Assembly: GCF_000695625.1 (NCBI RefSeq)
Contig: NZ_JMQI01000083.1
Span: 62,001 to 126,000 of the forward strand
Source: Amycolatopsis rifamycinica
Lineage (GTDB): Bacteria > Actinomycetota > Actinomycetes > Mycobacteriales > Pseudonocardiaceae
DNA length: 64,000 nucleotides
Direction: 5' to 3'
Position numbers and translations under genes: made by a program. The notes below the pieces were generated by a model. That model was not told the origin of the DNA. It saw only the letters and a list, made by a program, of their open reading frames with translations, and searched no databases. Of this stretch, positions 52,126-60,377 are shown one piece after another. The first letter of the stretch is position 1; the number at the start of each line of letters is the position of its first letter.

Positions 52126-53520
52126 ATGAGCGAGCCGAATCCGGCAGCCCGGCTCGCCGAGCCGCCTGCCCGCGAACCCGAAGCCCCGGTCTCCGGCCGC
52201 CGTGCCGACCTCCTGGCCGTCGCCGCGGCGGTGGTGCTGGTCGCCGCGGCCACCGCGGTCGGCCTGTACTACAACCGGCCGCACTCGGGCGTGATCATCT
52301 TCGTGTCCTCGCCGCCGCTGTTCGCCGACTGGCTGCCCCACGTCGGCCCGGGCTCGGTGTTCGCCGTGCTCGTCGCGGTCGCGGTGGTGCTCCACGGCAC
52401 GGAGCTGGCCGCCCGTCTGCCGTGGCGCCGTGCGCTCGCCGCCGGCTACCTCGCCTCGCTCGCCTGGATCTTCTCGCTGGCCATGGTCGACGGCTGGTCC
52501 CGCGGCTTCGCCGGGCACCTCACCATCCCGCAGGAGTACCTCCACGAGGTCCCGGGGATCACCGACATCCCGCGGATGCTGCGCGAGTTCTCCTCCCGCA
52601 TCCTCGACTTCCAGCCGCACTCGTGGACGACGCACGTGTCCGGCCACCCGCCGGGCGCGACGCTCGTCTTCGTCTGGCTGGACCGCCTCGGCCTGTACGG
52701 CGGCGCGTGGGCGGCCACGGCCGTGGTGCTCGCCGGGAGCCTGGTGGCGGTGGCCGTGCCGGCCACGGTCGCCCTGCTCGGCCGGCCCGACGCGGCCCGC
52801 GTGGTGCTGCCGTTCGCCGTCCTCACCCCCGGCGCGGTGTGGATCGGCGTCTCGGCGGACGGCCTGTTCGCCGGGGTCACCGCCACCGGGCTGGCGCTGC
52901 TCGCGCTGTCCGCGACGGGGTTCGCCCACGGCCGCCGGTACGCCGTTCCGGCCGGCCTGGCCGCCGGGGTGCTGCTGGGCTTCGGGATCTTCCTGTCGTA
53001 CGGCCTGGTGCTGCTCGGCGTGCTCGCGGTGGCCGTCGCCGTCCTCGGCCGGCAGTGGCGCGCCGCGGCACTGGCGATCGCCGCGGCCCTCGTCGTCGTC
53101 GGCGTCTTCGCCTGGGCGGGTTTCTGGTGGCTCGACGGCTACCACCTGGTCGTGGAGCGCTACTACCAGGGCGTCGCGCTGGTCCGGCCGTACTCGTACT
53201 GGGTGTGGGCCGACCTGGCGGCCGTCACTGTCGCCCTCGGCCCCGCCGTCGTGGCCGCCGTCCGACGTGGGCTGGGGTCCCCGCGCCGGGGCCTCCTCAC
53301 CGATCCGGTGCTCCTGCTCGGCCTCGCCGCACTGGCCGCCATCCTCTTCGCCGACGTCTCGGGCCTGTCGAAAGCCGAGACCGAACGGATCTGGCTACCG
53401 TTCGGGGTGTGGTTGCTGCCGATGACGGCGCTGCTGCCGCGGCCCGGGCGCCGGTGGTGGCTCGCCGCGCAGGCGGCGACGGCGCTGGTGGTCAACCACC
53501 TGTTGCTGACGGGCTGGTGA
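52126..53520 (+). CDS. Polytopic membrane glycosyltransferase, MtxT (Rv0541c)-like
   Basis: A 464-residue protein with about 11-12 transmembrane segments. A large loop between the third and fourth segments carries W-T-T-H-V-S-G-H-P-P-G-A (~168-179), with Asp and Glu residues upstream, as in GT-C enzymes that use polyprenyl-phosphate sugars. Layout opposite the GT2 and DUF2064 genes matches Rv0539-Rv0540-Rv0541c of M. tuberculosis, where Rv0541c transfers methylthioxylose to lipoarabinomannan. The sugar used here is not known. It precedes a two-component system by ten bases. Confidence 0.75.
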   Translation: MSEPNPAARLAEPPAREPEAPVSGRRADLLAVAAAVVLVAAATAVGLYYNRPHSGVIIFVSSPPLFADWLPHVGPGSVFAVLVAVAVVLHGTELAARLPWRRALAAGYLASLAWIFSLAMVDGWSRGFAGHLTIPQEYLHEVPGITDIPRMLREFSSRILDFQPHSWTTHVSGHPPGATLVFVWLDRLGLYGGAWAATAVVLAGSLVAVAVPATVALLGRPDAARVVLPFAVLTPGAVWIGVSADGLFAGVTATGLALLALSATGFAHGRRYAVPAGLAAGVLLGFGIFLSYGLVLLGVLAVAVAVLGRQWRAAALAIAAALVVVGVFAWAGFWWLDGYHLVVERYYQGVALVRPYSYWVWADLAAVTVALGPAVVAAVRRGLGSPRRGLLTDPVLLLGLAALAAILFADVSGLSKAETERIWLPFGVWLLPMTALLPRPGRRWWLAAQAATALVVNHLLLTGW

Positions 53521-53530
53521 GGGAGACGTG

Positions 53531-54232
53531 ATGAACGATCAGGCCGGGCGGGTGCTCGTGGTCGACGACGACGAGACGGTCCGCGACGTGGTCCGCCGGT
53601 ACCTCGAGGTGGCCGGGTTCACCGTCGGCCTGGCCGGCGACGGCGCCGAGGGCCTGGCGAAGTTCGCCGCCCACGAGCCCGACCTGGTCGTGCTCGACGT
53701 CATGATGCCGGGCATCAACGGCCTCGAGGTGTGCCGGCGGCTGCGCCAGGTCAGCCAGGTGCCGATCGTCATGCTGACCGCCCTCGGCGAGGAGGAGAAC
53801 CGCATCGCCGGGCTCCAGCTCGGCGCCGACGACTACGTGACGAAACCTTTCAGCCCTAAGGAACTCGCCCTCCGCGTGGCTTCGGTGCTGCGCCGCGCCC
53901 GGATGCCACGCCCGGAGCCGGCCGCCGCCGAGCTGGTGGACGGTGACCTGCGCCTGCAGATGAAGGCGCGGACCGCGACCCGGGGCGGCCGCGAACTGCC
54001 GCTGACGACCAGGGAGTTCGACCTGCTGGCCTTCTTCCTCGCCCACCCCGGCGTCGCCTTCTCCCGCGCGGACCTGCTCGAGAAGGTGTGGGGCTGGGAC
54101 TTCGGCGATCAGTCCACAGTGACCGTCCACGTGCGACGGCTGCGCGAGAAGATCGAGCGCGACCCGGCCAAGCCGACCCGGGTGGCGACCGTGTGGGGTG
54201 TCGGCTACCGCTACGACCGGGAGCAGCCGTGA
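53531..54232 (+). CDS. OmpR-family response regulator
   Basis: A 233-residue regulator. The receiver domain has D-D-D-E-T, phosphoacceptor Asp in LVVLDVMMPG (~56) and VTKPFSPKELALRVASVLRRA. The winged helix has VWGWDFGDQSTVTVHVRRLREKIE and an end TVWGVGYRY. ATG 53531 is preferred to GTG 53528; GGGAG precedes both. The following kinase gene overlaps by GTGA. Position downstream of the membrane glycosyltransferase suggests that it controls the envelope cluster. Confidence 0.9.
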   Translation: MNDQAGRVLVVDDDETVRDVVRRYLEVAGFTVGLAGDGAEGLAKFAAHEPDLVVLDVMMPGINGLEVCRRLRQVSQVPIVMLTALGEEENRIAGLQLGADDYVTKPFSPKELALRVASVLRRARMPRPEPAAAELVDGDLRLQMKARTATRGGRELPLTTREFDLLAFFLAHPGVAFSRADLLEKVWGWDFGDQSTVTVHVRRLREKIERDPAKPTRVATVWGVGYRYDREQP

Positions 54233-55278
54233 TCGGCTCGGGCGAATCCTTGCCGGAGATGCTGACGCATCTCTGGCACATCCTGCCGTTCGCGCTGCTG
54301 TTCTCGCTGCCGGTCGCGGCGCTGGGCGGCGTGGCGTTGTACGTCCTGCGCCGCGGTTCGCTGACCACCACGCTCTCGGTGCTGGTGCTGATCCCGGTGC
54401 TGGCCACGCTGGTCGGCGTCCTGGGGATCAGCGGGTTCATGTTCACCCCGGCCCTGACGACGATGCTCTTGGTCTGCCTGCTCGTCGCGCTGGTCACCGT
54501 GCCCGCGGCGATCATCCTCGGCCGGGCCATCGCGCGCCGCAGCGTGTGGGAACGCGAAGCGCGCGAGCGGGAACGCGCCGCCGAGGCGTCGCGGCGCGAA
54601 CTCGTCGCCTGGATCAGCCACGACCTGCGCAGCCCGCTGGCTGGGATCCAGGCGATGGCCGAAGCACTGGCCGACGGCGTGGTGTCCGAACGCGACGAGG
54701 TCGCCGACTACGCCCAGCGGATCGGCGGCGAGACCCGGCGGCTGTCCGCGATGGTCGGCGACCTGTTCGAGCTGTCGCGGATCACCGCCGGCGCCCTGGA
54801 GCTCACGATGTCGGCGGTGCCGCTGCGGGACGTCGTGAGCGACGCCGTGGCCGCCCAGGCACCGGTGGCCCAGCGGAAGCGGGTTCAGGTGCTCGCCAAC
54901 GCGTCGACCTGGCCGGTGGTGACCGGCAGCGACCCGGAGCTGGCCCGGATCGTGCGCAACCTGGTGTCCAACGCGATCCGCCACACGCCGCCGGACGGGA
55001 CGGTGGCGGTGCAGATCGGCGTCGACGGTAACGAGGCCCTCCTGGCCGTCGACGACTCCTGCGGCGGCATCCCGGACGACGAGATCAACCGGGTGTTCGA
55101 CGTCGCCTTCCGCGGGACGCAGGCCCGGACGCCCGAGCGCGGCGGAACGACCAGTGGTGGCGGGCTCGGCCTGGCCATCGCCAAGGGGCTGGTCGAAGCC
55201 CATCGCGGCCGGATCGGGGTGCACAACCACGGGCCGGGGTGCCGGTTCGAGGTGCGCCTGCCGCTCGCGATTTCCTGA
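54229..55278 (+). CDS. Sensor histidine kinase with short sensor
   Basis: A 349-residue kinase with three or four membrane helices in the first ~100 residues and almost no extracytoplasmic loop. It therefore probably senses within the membrane. A HAMP-less coiled linker (EREARERERAAEASRRELV) leads to the H box WISHDLRSPLAGIQAMAEAL (phospho-His ~128), N box LVSNAIRHTPPDG, and G1/G2 boxes DDSCGGIPDDE and GGGLGLAIAKG. It is the partner of the regulator at 53531 and is followed by two decayed genes. Confidence 0.9.
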   Translation: MIGSGESLPEMLTHLWHILPFALLFSLPVAALGGVALYVLRRGSLTTTLSVLVLIPVLATLVGVLGISGFMFTPALTTMLLVCLLVALVTVPAAIILGRAIARRSVWEREARERERAAEASRRELVAWISHDLRSPLAGIQAMAEALADGVVSERDEVADYAQRIGGETRRLSAMVGDLFELSRITAGALELTMSAVPLRDVVSDAVAAQAPVAQRKRVQVLANASTWPVVTGSDPELARIVRNLVSNAIRHTPPDGTVAVQIGVDGNEALLAVDDSCGGIPDDEINRVFDVAFRGTQARTPERGGTTSGGGLGLAIAKGLVEAHRGRIGVHNHGPGCRFEVRLPLAIS

Positions 55279-55299
55279 AGCCACGCCATTGTGCGTTGG

Positions 55300-55930
55300 G
55301 ATTGCCGCAGTGTCGTCCGGCGGCCGGCCCCGGTGGGATGGGTGATGTTCGTGGCGTGTTGGCGTCGCCGGTCGAAGTGGGCGAGGTAGCTCTGCCAGTG
55401 GCTCGTCAGATGGAATCCTTCGGCGCGGTCGAACGGCTGGTCGAGGACGTCCGCGTCGAGGATGCGGGGAATCCGGTAGGTGCGGAACTGCTCCTCACCG
55501 CGCGCGACGAGTTACCAGTTGCCACCAGTTCGTGCGGCTGCACGGTCCGGGTGATCTCGTGCGGCTCCGCACAGCGGAAGTAGCGGATCCGCGGATCCGC
55601 AGGGCGCTGGTTGCAGGTCGCTTCCGCGATCGGCGCCAGGTGAGGTGTGCGCTCGAGGTACCAGGGCGGGAGGGCGAGGTGAACCGGCCCGCGCGGCCGC
55701 GCAGTTCGGCGGGAAGTGCGGCCATCAGCTTGAGCTGTGCGGTGGCCGCCGCGGATGTCAAGCCCAGCTGGGCGGCTGCGGCCGGGACGTTGGCCAGGAG
55801 AGCTTCGGCTTCCTCCGCCGTGAGCCCGGCCAGCCGGGTCTGATAGCCGTCCAGGAGGCAGTAGCCGCCCTCGTGCCCCGGGCGGTGCTCCGGCCCCCGG
55901 GACTGCCCAGCAAACCCGCTCTAGCGTCCC
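55300..55930 (-). pseudogene. Broken YafY-type WYL-domain transcriptional regulator
   Basis: Three minus-strand frames give consecutive pieces of one WYL protein. GYQTRLAGLTAEEAEALL..LPAELRGRAGRF runs from about 55840 to 55680. WYLERTPHLAPI..RIRYFRCAEPHEITRTVQPHELV runs from about 55670 to 55525. EEQFRTYRIPRILDADVLDQPFDRAEGFHLTSHWQSYLAHFDRR runs in outline from about 55500 to 55370. The N-terminal helix-turn-helix is missing, cut off by the SnoaL-like gene. Two frameshifts and truncation make function unlikely. Confidence 0.75.
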
Positions 55931-55934
55931 GGTC

Positions 55935-56696
55935 ATGACTTCACCCCTGATCGACCGCTATGTGGCGGTGTGGAACGAGCCGGACCCCGCCGCGCGCCGC
56001 CGGGGCATCGCCGGGCTGTGGGCCGAGGACGGCGTGCACCACACCGGAAGCGCCGAGCACCGGGGACGCGATGTCATCGAGGCCCGGGTCACCGGCGCAC
56101 ACGACGGTTCGTCGCGCCGGGATCCTTCGTTTCACGGCGGCGGACGACGTCGTGACCCACCACGGCGCGGTCACCTTCACCACCCACATGGTGCCGGCGG
56201 CCGGTGGTGCCCCGGTGTGGAGCGGCACGGTTTTCCTGCTGCTGGACCAGGACAGCCTGATCCGCCGCGACTACCAGTTCACCGGCGTGGCGGCGAGCAC
56301 CCGGGCCGCCGTGGCCGAGTTGCTCGGCCGGCTGGCCGAAGGGGATCCGGACCGGATCGCCGAGCTGTTCGCGGACATCGTCGACTGGCAGCTCGACTGG
56401 CCCGAGACCGGACACCCCGCGACACCGTGGATTCGGCCGCGGTCGACGCGCGCCGAGGTTGCCGACCACTTCCGGGAGCTCGACGCGGTCCACGAAGGGC
56501 GGGTGGTGTGGCGCCGAGGATCCTGGTCGACGGCCGCGACGCCGTGGTGCTCGGCGAGATCCGACAGACGGTTAAGGCCACCGGCCGGCCTTATGCAGCC
56601 CGCTGCGCGCTGCACCTCACCGTCGACAATGGCGTGATCACGCGCTACCACGTCTACGAAGACAGCCTGACCGTCGCTCAGGCCTTCACGGGGTGA
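55935..56696 (+). pseudogene. Frameshifted double-SnoaL-like protein
   Basis: The start (ATG 55935, SPLIDRYVAVWNEPDPAARRRGIAGLW) and the end (VLGEIRQTVKATGRPYAARCALHLTV.., stop 56696) share one frame. The middle (DDVVTHHGAVTFTTHMVP to ADHFRELDAVHEG, about 56140-56505) reads in another. Two tandem SnoaL/NTF2-like domains are recognisable across the frames. The open frame spanning 55935-56696 is Arg/Gly/Pro nonsense between the shifts near 56105 and 56515. Assembly error is the alternative. Confidence 0.7.
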
Positions 56697-57747
56697 CGGG
56701 GGCACGCAGCTCCGCCGTGGCGAAGTCGGCGATGCCCTTCGCGAAGTCGATTTCCGCGGTGAAGCCGAGCAGCTCGCGGGCACGGGCCGGGTCGGCGACC
56801 ACGTGGCGGACGTCGGCCGGGCGGGCGCCGCCCAGCACCTTCGGGGCCGGTCCGTCGCAGGCTCGGGACAGCTCCTCCGCCAGCTCGCCCACCGTGTGTG
56901 GCGTGCCGGAGCAGATGTTCAGCGGGGTGATGTCGCCCGCCGGGCCTTCCGTCCGCAGGGCCAGCACGTTCGCCCTCGCCACGTCGTGGACGTGGACGAA
57001 GTCGCGTTGCTGGCGGCCGTCCTCCAGGACCCGTGGGGCCTCGCCGCGCACCAGCGCCGAGCGGAACAACGACGCGACTCCGGCGTACGGGGTGTTCTGG
57101 GGCATCCGCGGGCCGTAGACGTTGTGGTAGCGCATCGCCCACACGGTGCCGCCCGTCTGCCGGGCCCACGCGCCCGCCAGGTGCTCCTGAGCCAGCTTCG
57201 TCGCCGCGTACGTGCTTCGGGGGTTCAGCGGCGCGTCCTCGGGCACCAGCTGCCAGCTCAGCCCCGCTTCGCACGAGGGGCAGCGTGGCTCGAAGCGCCC
57301 GGCGTCCACATCGGACTGGCGGCGTGGTGCCGGCGCCACCACGCCGTGGTCCGGACAGGCGTAGCGGCCTTCGCCGTAGACAACCATCGACGAGGCCAGG
57401 ACCAGCTTCCGGACGCCGGCCTCGTGCATCCCGGCCAGCAGCACCGCCGTGCCGTAGTCGTTGTGCAGGGCGTACGACGGCGCGTCCGACGGGTCGATCC
57501 CGTGCCCGACCACCGCCGCCTGGTGGCAGACCGCGTCGACGCCGTCCAGCAGCTCCGCGACGATCTCCGTGTCCGTGACGTCGCCGCGCAGGAACCGGTG
57601 CCTGCCGGTGTACGGCGGCGGCGTGGGGGAACCGTGGGCGGTGGGGAGGAGGTTGTCCAGCACCACGACCTCGTCACCGCCGTCGGCCAGGAGGTCGGCG
57701 ATGTGGGACCCGATGAACCCGGCTCCGCCGGTGACCAGTACGCGCAC
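56686..57747 (-). CDS. NAD-dependent epimerase/dehydratase (extended SDR)
   Basis: A 353-residue UDP-galactose-4-epimerase-like SDR. The Rossmann motif VTGGAGFIGSHIADLL starts at residue 4, the catalytic Tyr-x3-Lys is in STYAATKLAQE near 186, and LASSMVVYGE precedes it. An insert with four Cys (CPDHG and CPSCEAG, ~130-165) is unusual for the family and may bind zinc. GTG 57747 gives the canonical start; ATG 57768 is possible. The much longer open frame upstream is the shadow of moaB2. It probably supplies a sugar nucleotide to the envelope cluster. Confidence 0.85.
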   Translation of the reverse strand: MRVLVTGGAGFIGSHIADLLADGGDEVVVLDNLLPTAHGSPTPPPYTGRHRFLRGDVTDTEIVAELLDGVDAVCHQAAVVGHGIDPSDAPSYALHNDYGTAVLLAGMHEAGVRKLVLASSMVVYGEGRYACPDHGVVAPAPRRQSDVDAGRFEPRCPSCEAGLSWQLVPEDAPLNPRSTYAATKLAQEHLAGAWARQTGGTVWAMRYHNVYGPRMPQNTPYAGVASLFRSALVRGEAPRVLEDGRQQRDFVHVHDVARANVLALRTEGPAGDITPLNICSGTPHTVGELAEELSRACDGPAPKVLGGARPADVRHVVADPARARELLGFTAEIDFAKGIADFATAELRAPVTP

Positions 57748-57857
57748 ACCGGCCACGCTAGGGGCCATCGCCGGGGCCCGCCCGGGCCCGCGCCGGCACG
57801 TCACGGAATCGTCAGAACTCACCCGGCACCTCCCGGCGGCCGGCCGCCGAAACCGGC

Positions 57858-57863
57858 TACGGT
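57858..57863 (+). promoter_or_regulatory. Probable -10 (TACGGT) of leaderless moaB2
   Basis: TACGGT lies seven bases before ATG 57871, with no ribosome site. The 123-bp gap to the divergent epimerase gene holds both promoters. Confidence 0.4.
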
Positions 57864-57870
57864 GGGCGCC

Positions 57871-58371
57871 ATGGAACGGAGTGCACAACGGCTGGGCCGG
57901 GCCCTCGTGGTCATCGTGGACGATCGCGTGGCGCACGGCGAGCACGAGGACACCACTGGCCCGCTGGTCACGGAGCTGCTCGAAGAAGCGGGCTTCATCG
58001 TCGACGGTGTCGTGGTGGTCGAGGCCGAGACCGCGGGTATCCGCAACGCGCTCAACACGGCCGTGATCGGCGGCGCCGACCTGGTGATCACCGTCGGCGG
58101 CACCGGCGTGCTGCCGCGGGACCGGACCCCGGACGCCACCGCCGGTGTGCTCGACCGGCCCATCCCGGGCATCAGCGAGGCCATCCGCGCCTCCGGGCTG
58201 GCCGCCGGCGCGGTCGACGCCGGGATTTCGCGCGGGCTCGCCGGGGTGTCGGGCAGCACGCTCGTGGTCAACCTGGCCGGGTCGCGGTCCGCCGTGCGCG
58301 ACGGGATGGCGACGTTGACCTCGCTCGTCCCGCACGTGATCGACGAGCTTTCCGGCCTCGAAGAGGTGTGA
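57871..58371 (+). CDS. moaB2: MoaB/MogA-family molybdopterin biosynthesis protein (MoaB2-like)
   Basis: A 166-residue MoCF-biosynthesis fold. TVGGTGVLPRDRTPDAT (~79-95) is the molybdopterin-binding signature, with D-G-V-V-V-V-E upstream and SGSTLVVNLAGS near 128-139 downstream. It adenylylates molybdopterin or assists that step. Synteny pepD-moaB2-mscL supports MoaB2 over MogA. Together with moeA (61895) it could serve the oxidoreductase at 48901. The reading frame upstream of the ATG has no support. Confidence 0.87.
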   Translation: MERSAQRLGRALVVIVDDRVAHGEHEDTTGPLVTELLEEAGFIVDGVVVVEAETAGIRNALNTAVIGGADLVITVGGTGVLPRDRTPDATAGVLDRPIPGISEAIRASGLAAGAVDAGISRGLAGVSGSTLVVNLAGSRSAVRDGMATLTSLVPHVIDELSGLEEV

Positions 58372-58563
58372 CCTCGATTCCGCATCGGCGGCCCCGGCGG
58401 CTCCGGGAGCTTCAGCTCGCCGGGAAGGCCGGCTGCTCGGGGCTGTCCGAAGTGACGGTCGAGGAGCTCGTCCGGGTGTGGGAACCGGGCGCCACGTCCG
58501 CTCAGGCGCCCAGCGTGGCTGTCGGTGGTCCGGGCACCGGCCGGAACTCGCAGCTCTCTGGAG

Positions 58564-58590
58564 TTGTCAAACACCGTGTCGTGGGACACT
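58564..58590 (+). promoter_or_regulatory. Promoter of the small conserved protein, leaderless type
   Basis: TTGTCA (58564-58569) and GACACT (58585-58590) lie 15 bp apart and six bases before ATG 58597. No ribosome-binding sequence is present. Confidence 0.45.
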
Positions 58591-58596
58591 GGGGAT

Positions 58597-58767
58597 ATGC
58601 CGGGTGAACAGCGGAAACCCCAGACCAGCGAGCAGCGCCGCCGGGTCGACGAGATCTTCGGGGACGTCCTGCCCGAGACGACCTCCGATGAGCGTGACCC
58701 CGAGCGGCGCACCGGCCTCCCGGACGACTGGTACCGGGAGAACCGGCCACCGCACCACGACCGCTGA
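58597..58767 (+). CDS. Small conserved-looking acidic/basic protein (56 residues)
   Basis: ATG 58597 gives a 56-residue charged, soluble protein beginning MPGEQRKPQTSEQRRRVDEI and ending WYRENRPPHHDR. It is probably helical in the middle. I know no function. It lies between moaB2 and mscL, six bases from the mscL end. A promoter-like pair directly before the ATG supports it over the longer open frame from 58525. Confidence 0.65.
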   Translation: MPGEQRKPQTSEQRRRVDEIFGDVLPETTSDERDPERRTGLPDDWYRENRPPHHDR

Positions 58768-58773
58768 CCGGGC

Positions 58774-59187
58774 TCAGTCGCGGTCGGTGTCGCGCTGGTA
58801 CTGCGCGCGGAGCAGGTCGCGGATCTCGATCAGCAGCTCCACGTCCGTCGGCTCCGACGGGCCCGGCTCCTGGCCGCGCTTGCGGCGCTCCTGCAGCTTC
58901 TTGACCGGCATCACGATCACGAAGTAGACCACCGCCGCGACCAGCACGAAGTTGATCGCCGCGTTGATCACGCCGCCGAAGTCCAAGAACGTCGAGGGGT
59001 TGCTGGGGAAGATCTTGAACCCCAGGCCCTGCGCGGCGTCCGTGCCGCCGATGGTGTTGATCAGCGGCTTGATCAGGCCGTTGGTGAACGCCGTGACGAT
59101 CGCCGTGAACGCCGAGCCGATGACCACCGCCACGGCGAGGTCGACGACGTTGCCGCGCATCAGGAAGTCCTTGAAACCTTTGAGCAC
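58774..59187 (-). CDS. mscL: Large-conductance mechanosensitive channel
   Basis: A 137-residue MscL. The N-terminal amphipathic helix and TM1 are MLKGFKDFLMRGNVVDLAVAV in outline, a periplasmic loop contains FKIFPSNP, TM2 is FGGVINAAINFVLVAAVVYFVIV, and a charged cytoplasmic helix ends the chain. The homopentamer opens under membrane tension on osmotic downshock. Length and motifs are complete. It is tail to tail with the small protein at 58597. Confidence 0.95.
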   Translation of the reverse strand: MLKGFKDFLMRGNVVDLAVAVVIGSAFTAIVTAFTNGLIKPLINTIGGTDAAQGLGFKIFPSNPSTFLDFGGVINAAINFVLVAAVVYFVIVMPVKKLQERRKRGQEPGPSEPTDVELLIEIRDLLRAQYQRDTDRD

Positions 59188-59244
59188 CTTGCTCTCCTCA
59201 CGTACCGGGACGGGGACGCCCTCGCCCGTCTCGGCGGGCGTGGG

Positions 59245-59862
59245 CTAGCGGAGAGTAACCGTTACCGGACGCTCCAGTGAAATCGCCGCCACCGTCGTCG
59301 CGGCCGCTTCGGGGAGGCGGAGGAGCACCAGCGGTCCCTTGGGTGCGGACGGCTCCCGGTGCCCGATCGTCACCACCGTCGCTCCGCCCGCCAGCACGGT
59401 GGCGGGCGCTGCCGGATCCGGCGCCGCGACGACGTCGACGCGTTGCCCGGGCCGGAGCAGTTCGGCGACGGCCACGTCGGCCAGCCGGACCGGGACGGTC
59501 GCCGTGCCGGGATCAACCCGGTCGGGGACGGTGGCCAGCCGGACGTCGGTCAGCGGCTCACCGGCGCGGACGGCACTCGCCAGCAGGTGCCCGTCGACGG
59601 CGTCGAGGGTGCTCAGCACGCCCGTCGGACGCGCTTCGTCGGGCAGGTCGGCCAGCCGGACGTCGGCGGCGCGCAGCGTCGCGCCGGGAGGGAGGTCATG
59701 TGCCGCGAGGACGGTCGGTGCGCCTCGCGCGGAACCGGGGTGGACGAGCGACAGCCCGCCCAGCACGAGCAGGCCGGCGGCGAGCCAGCGGCGGATGAGC
59801 CGCGTCCGCCGGGTCGGCAGCCGGTTCGGGTGGAGTGTGCGGAGCTTCGCCAGGATGTCCAC
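59245..59862 (-). CDS. SAF-domain protein (CpaB/RcpC-like)
   Basis: A 205-residue protein. One N-terminal membrane helix (WLAAGLLVLGGLSLV, ~26-40) is followed by an SAF domain (TVLAAHDLPPGATLRAADVRLADLP, ~50-75) and an RcpC-like region (PGQRVDVVAAPDP). In Flp pili CpaB assists assembly, but no other pilus genes are here, so the role is open. GTG 59862 follows a GAGGGGG stretch. The position in the mscL-to-galU backbone is conserved-looking in actinobacteria. Confidence 0.8.
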   Translation of the reverse strand: MDILAKLRTLHPNRLPTRRTRLIRRWLAAGLLVLGGLSLVHPGSARGAPTVLAAHDLPPGATLRAADVRLADLPDEARPTGVLSTLDAVDGHLLASAVRAGEPLTDVRLATVPDRVDPGTATVPVRLADVAVAELLRPGQRVDVVAAPDPAAPATVLAGGATVVTIGHREPSAPKGPLVLLRLPEAAATTVAAISLERPVTVTLR

Positions 59863-59991
59863 GGGGCCCCCTCGGCCGGATCGGGTGCGGCGGGGTGCCG
59901 CACAAGATCGACGTTAGGGAGCCGGACGGGCCGCCGGAAGGGCCACGTCCGGCATCTGTGGACAACCGGGGTGTTGTGGACAACTCCGCGG

Positions 59992-60291
59992 TCAGGACGC
60001 CGCGGCGGCCGTCTTCGTCGTGGTCGAAGAGGAGGATGCCGAGCTCGTGTCGGACTTCGACTCCGTCTTGGTCTCGGTCTTCGCCGGGGCGGACGCGGTG
60101 CTCGACTTGCTCGAGTCGCGCGAGTCGGTGCGGTAGAACCCGCTGCCCTTGAAGACGACGCCGACCGAGCTGAAGACCTTGCGCAGCACCCCGGAGCACT
60201 GCGGGCAGACGGTCAGGCTCGGGTCCGAGAACGACTGCACGGCTTCGAACCGGTGGTCGCATTCTTTGCAGGCGTACTGGTACGTAGGCAC
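59992..60291 (-). CDS. FmdB-type zinc-ribbon protein with disordered tail (Ruc-like chaperone)
   Basis: A 99-residue protein. The zinc ribbon uses C8-x2-C11 and C29-x2-C32 in YACKECDHRF and TVCPQCSG, followed by FKGSGFYRTDSR (FmdB signature). A ~45-residue Ser/Thr/Lys/Ala disordered tail follows. GTG 60291 is chosen because AAAGGAG lies six bases upstream. Its place next to 5-FCL and galU matches M. tuberculosis Rv0991c, a redox-regulated chaperone (Ruc) with the same layout. Chaperone function is inferred. Confidence 0.85.
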   Translation of the reverse strand: MPTYQYACKECDHRFEAVQSFSDPSLTVCPQCSGVLRKVFSSVGVVFKGSGFYRTDSRDSSKSSTASAPAKTETKTESKSDTSSASSSSTTTKTAAAAS

Positions 60292-60377
60292 TGACGGCTC
60301 CTTTGCTGGCACTCATCCGACCAGAGTGCTAACCCGATTGTGCTTGAAAGCATTCCCCGAACGCAATTCCTCGTTGC

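Noticed and set aside
57750..58335. N-terminal extension of the epimerase frame over moaB2
   Set aside because: The extension lacks domain features and is the antisense shadow of moaB2. The Rossmann motif starts right after GTG 57747.
58368..58607. 79-codon frame starting within the moaB2 stop (GTGA)
   Set aside because: The overlap looks attractive, but the composition is poor, no family is evident, and it runs through the promoter and start of the 56-residue gene at 58597.
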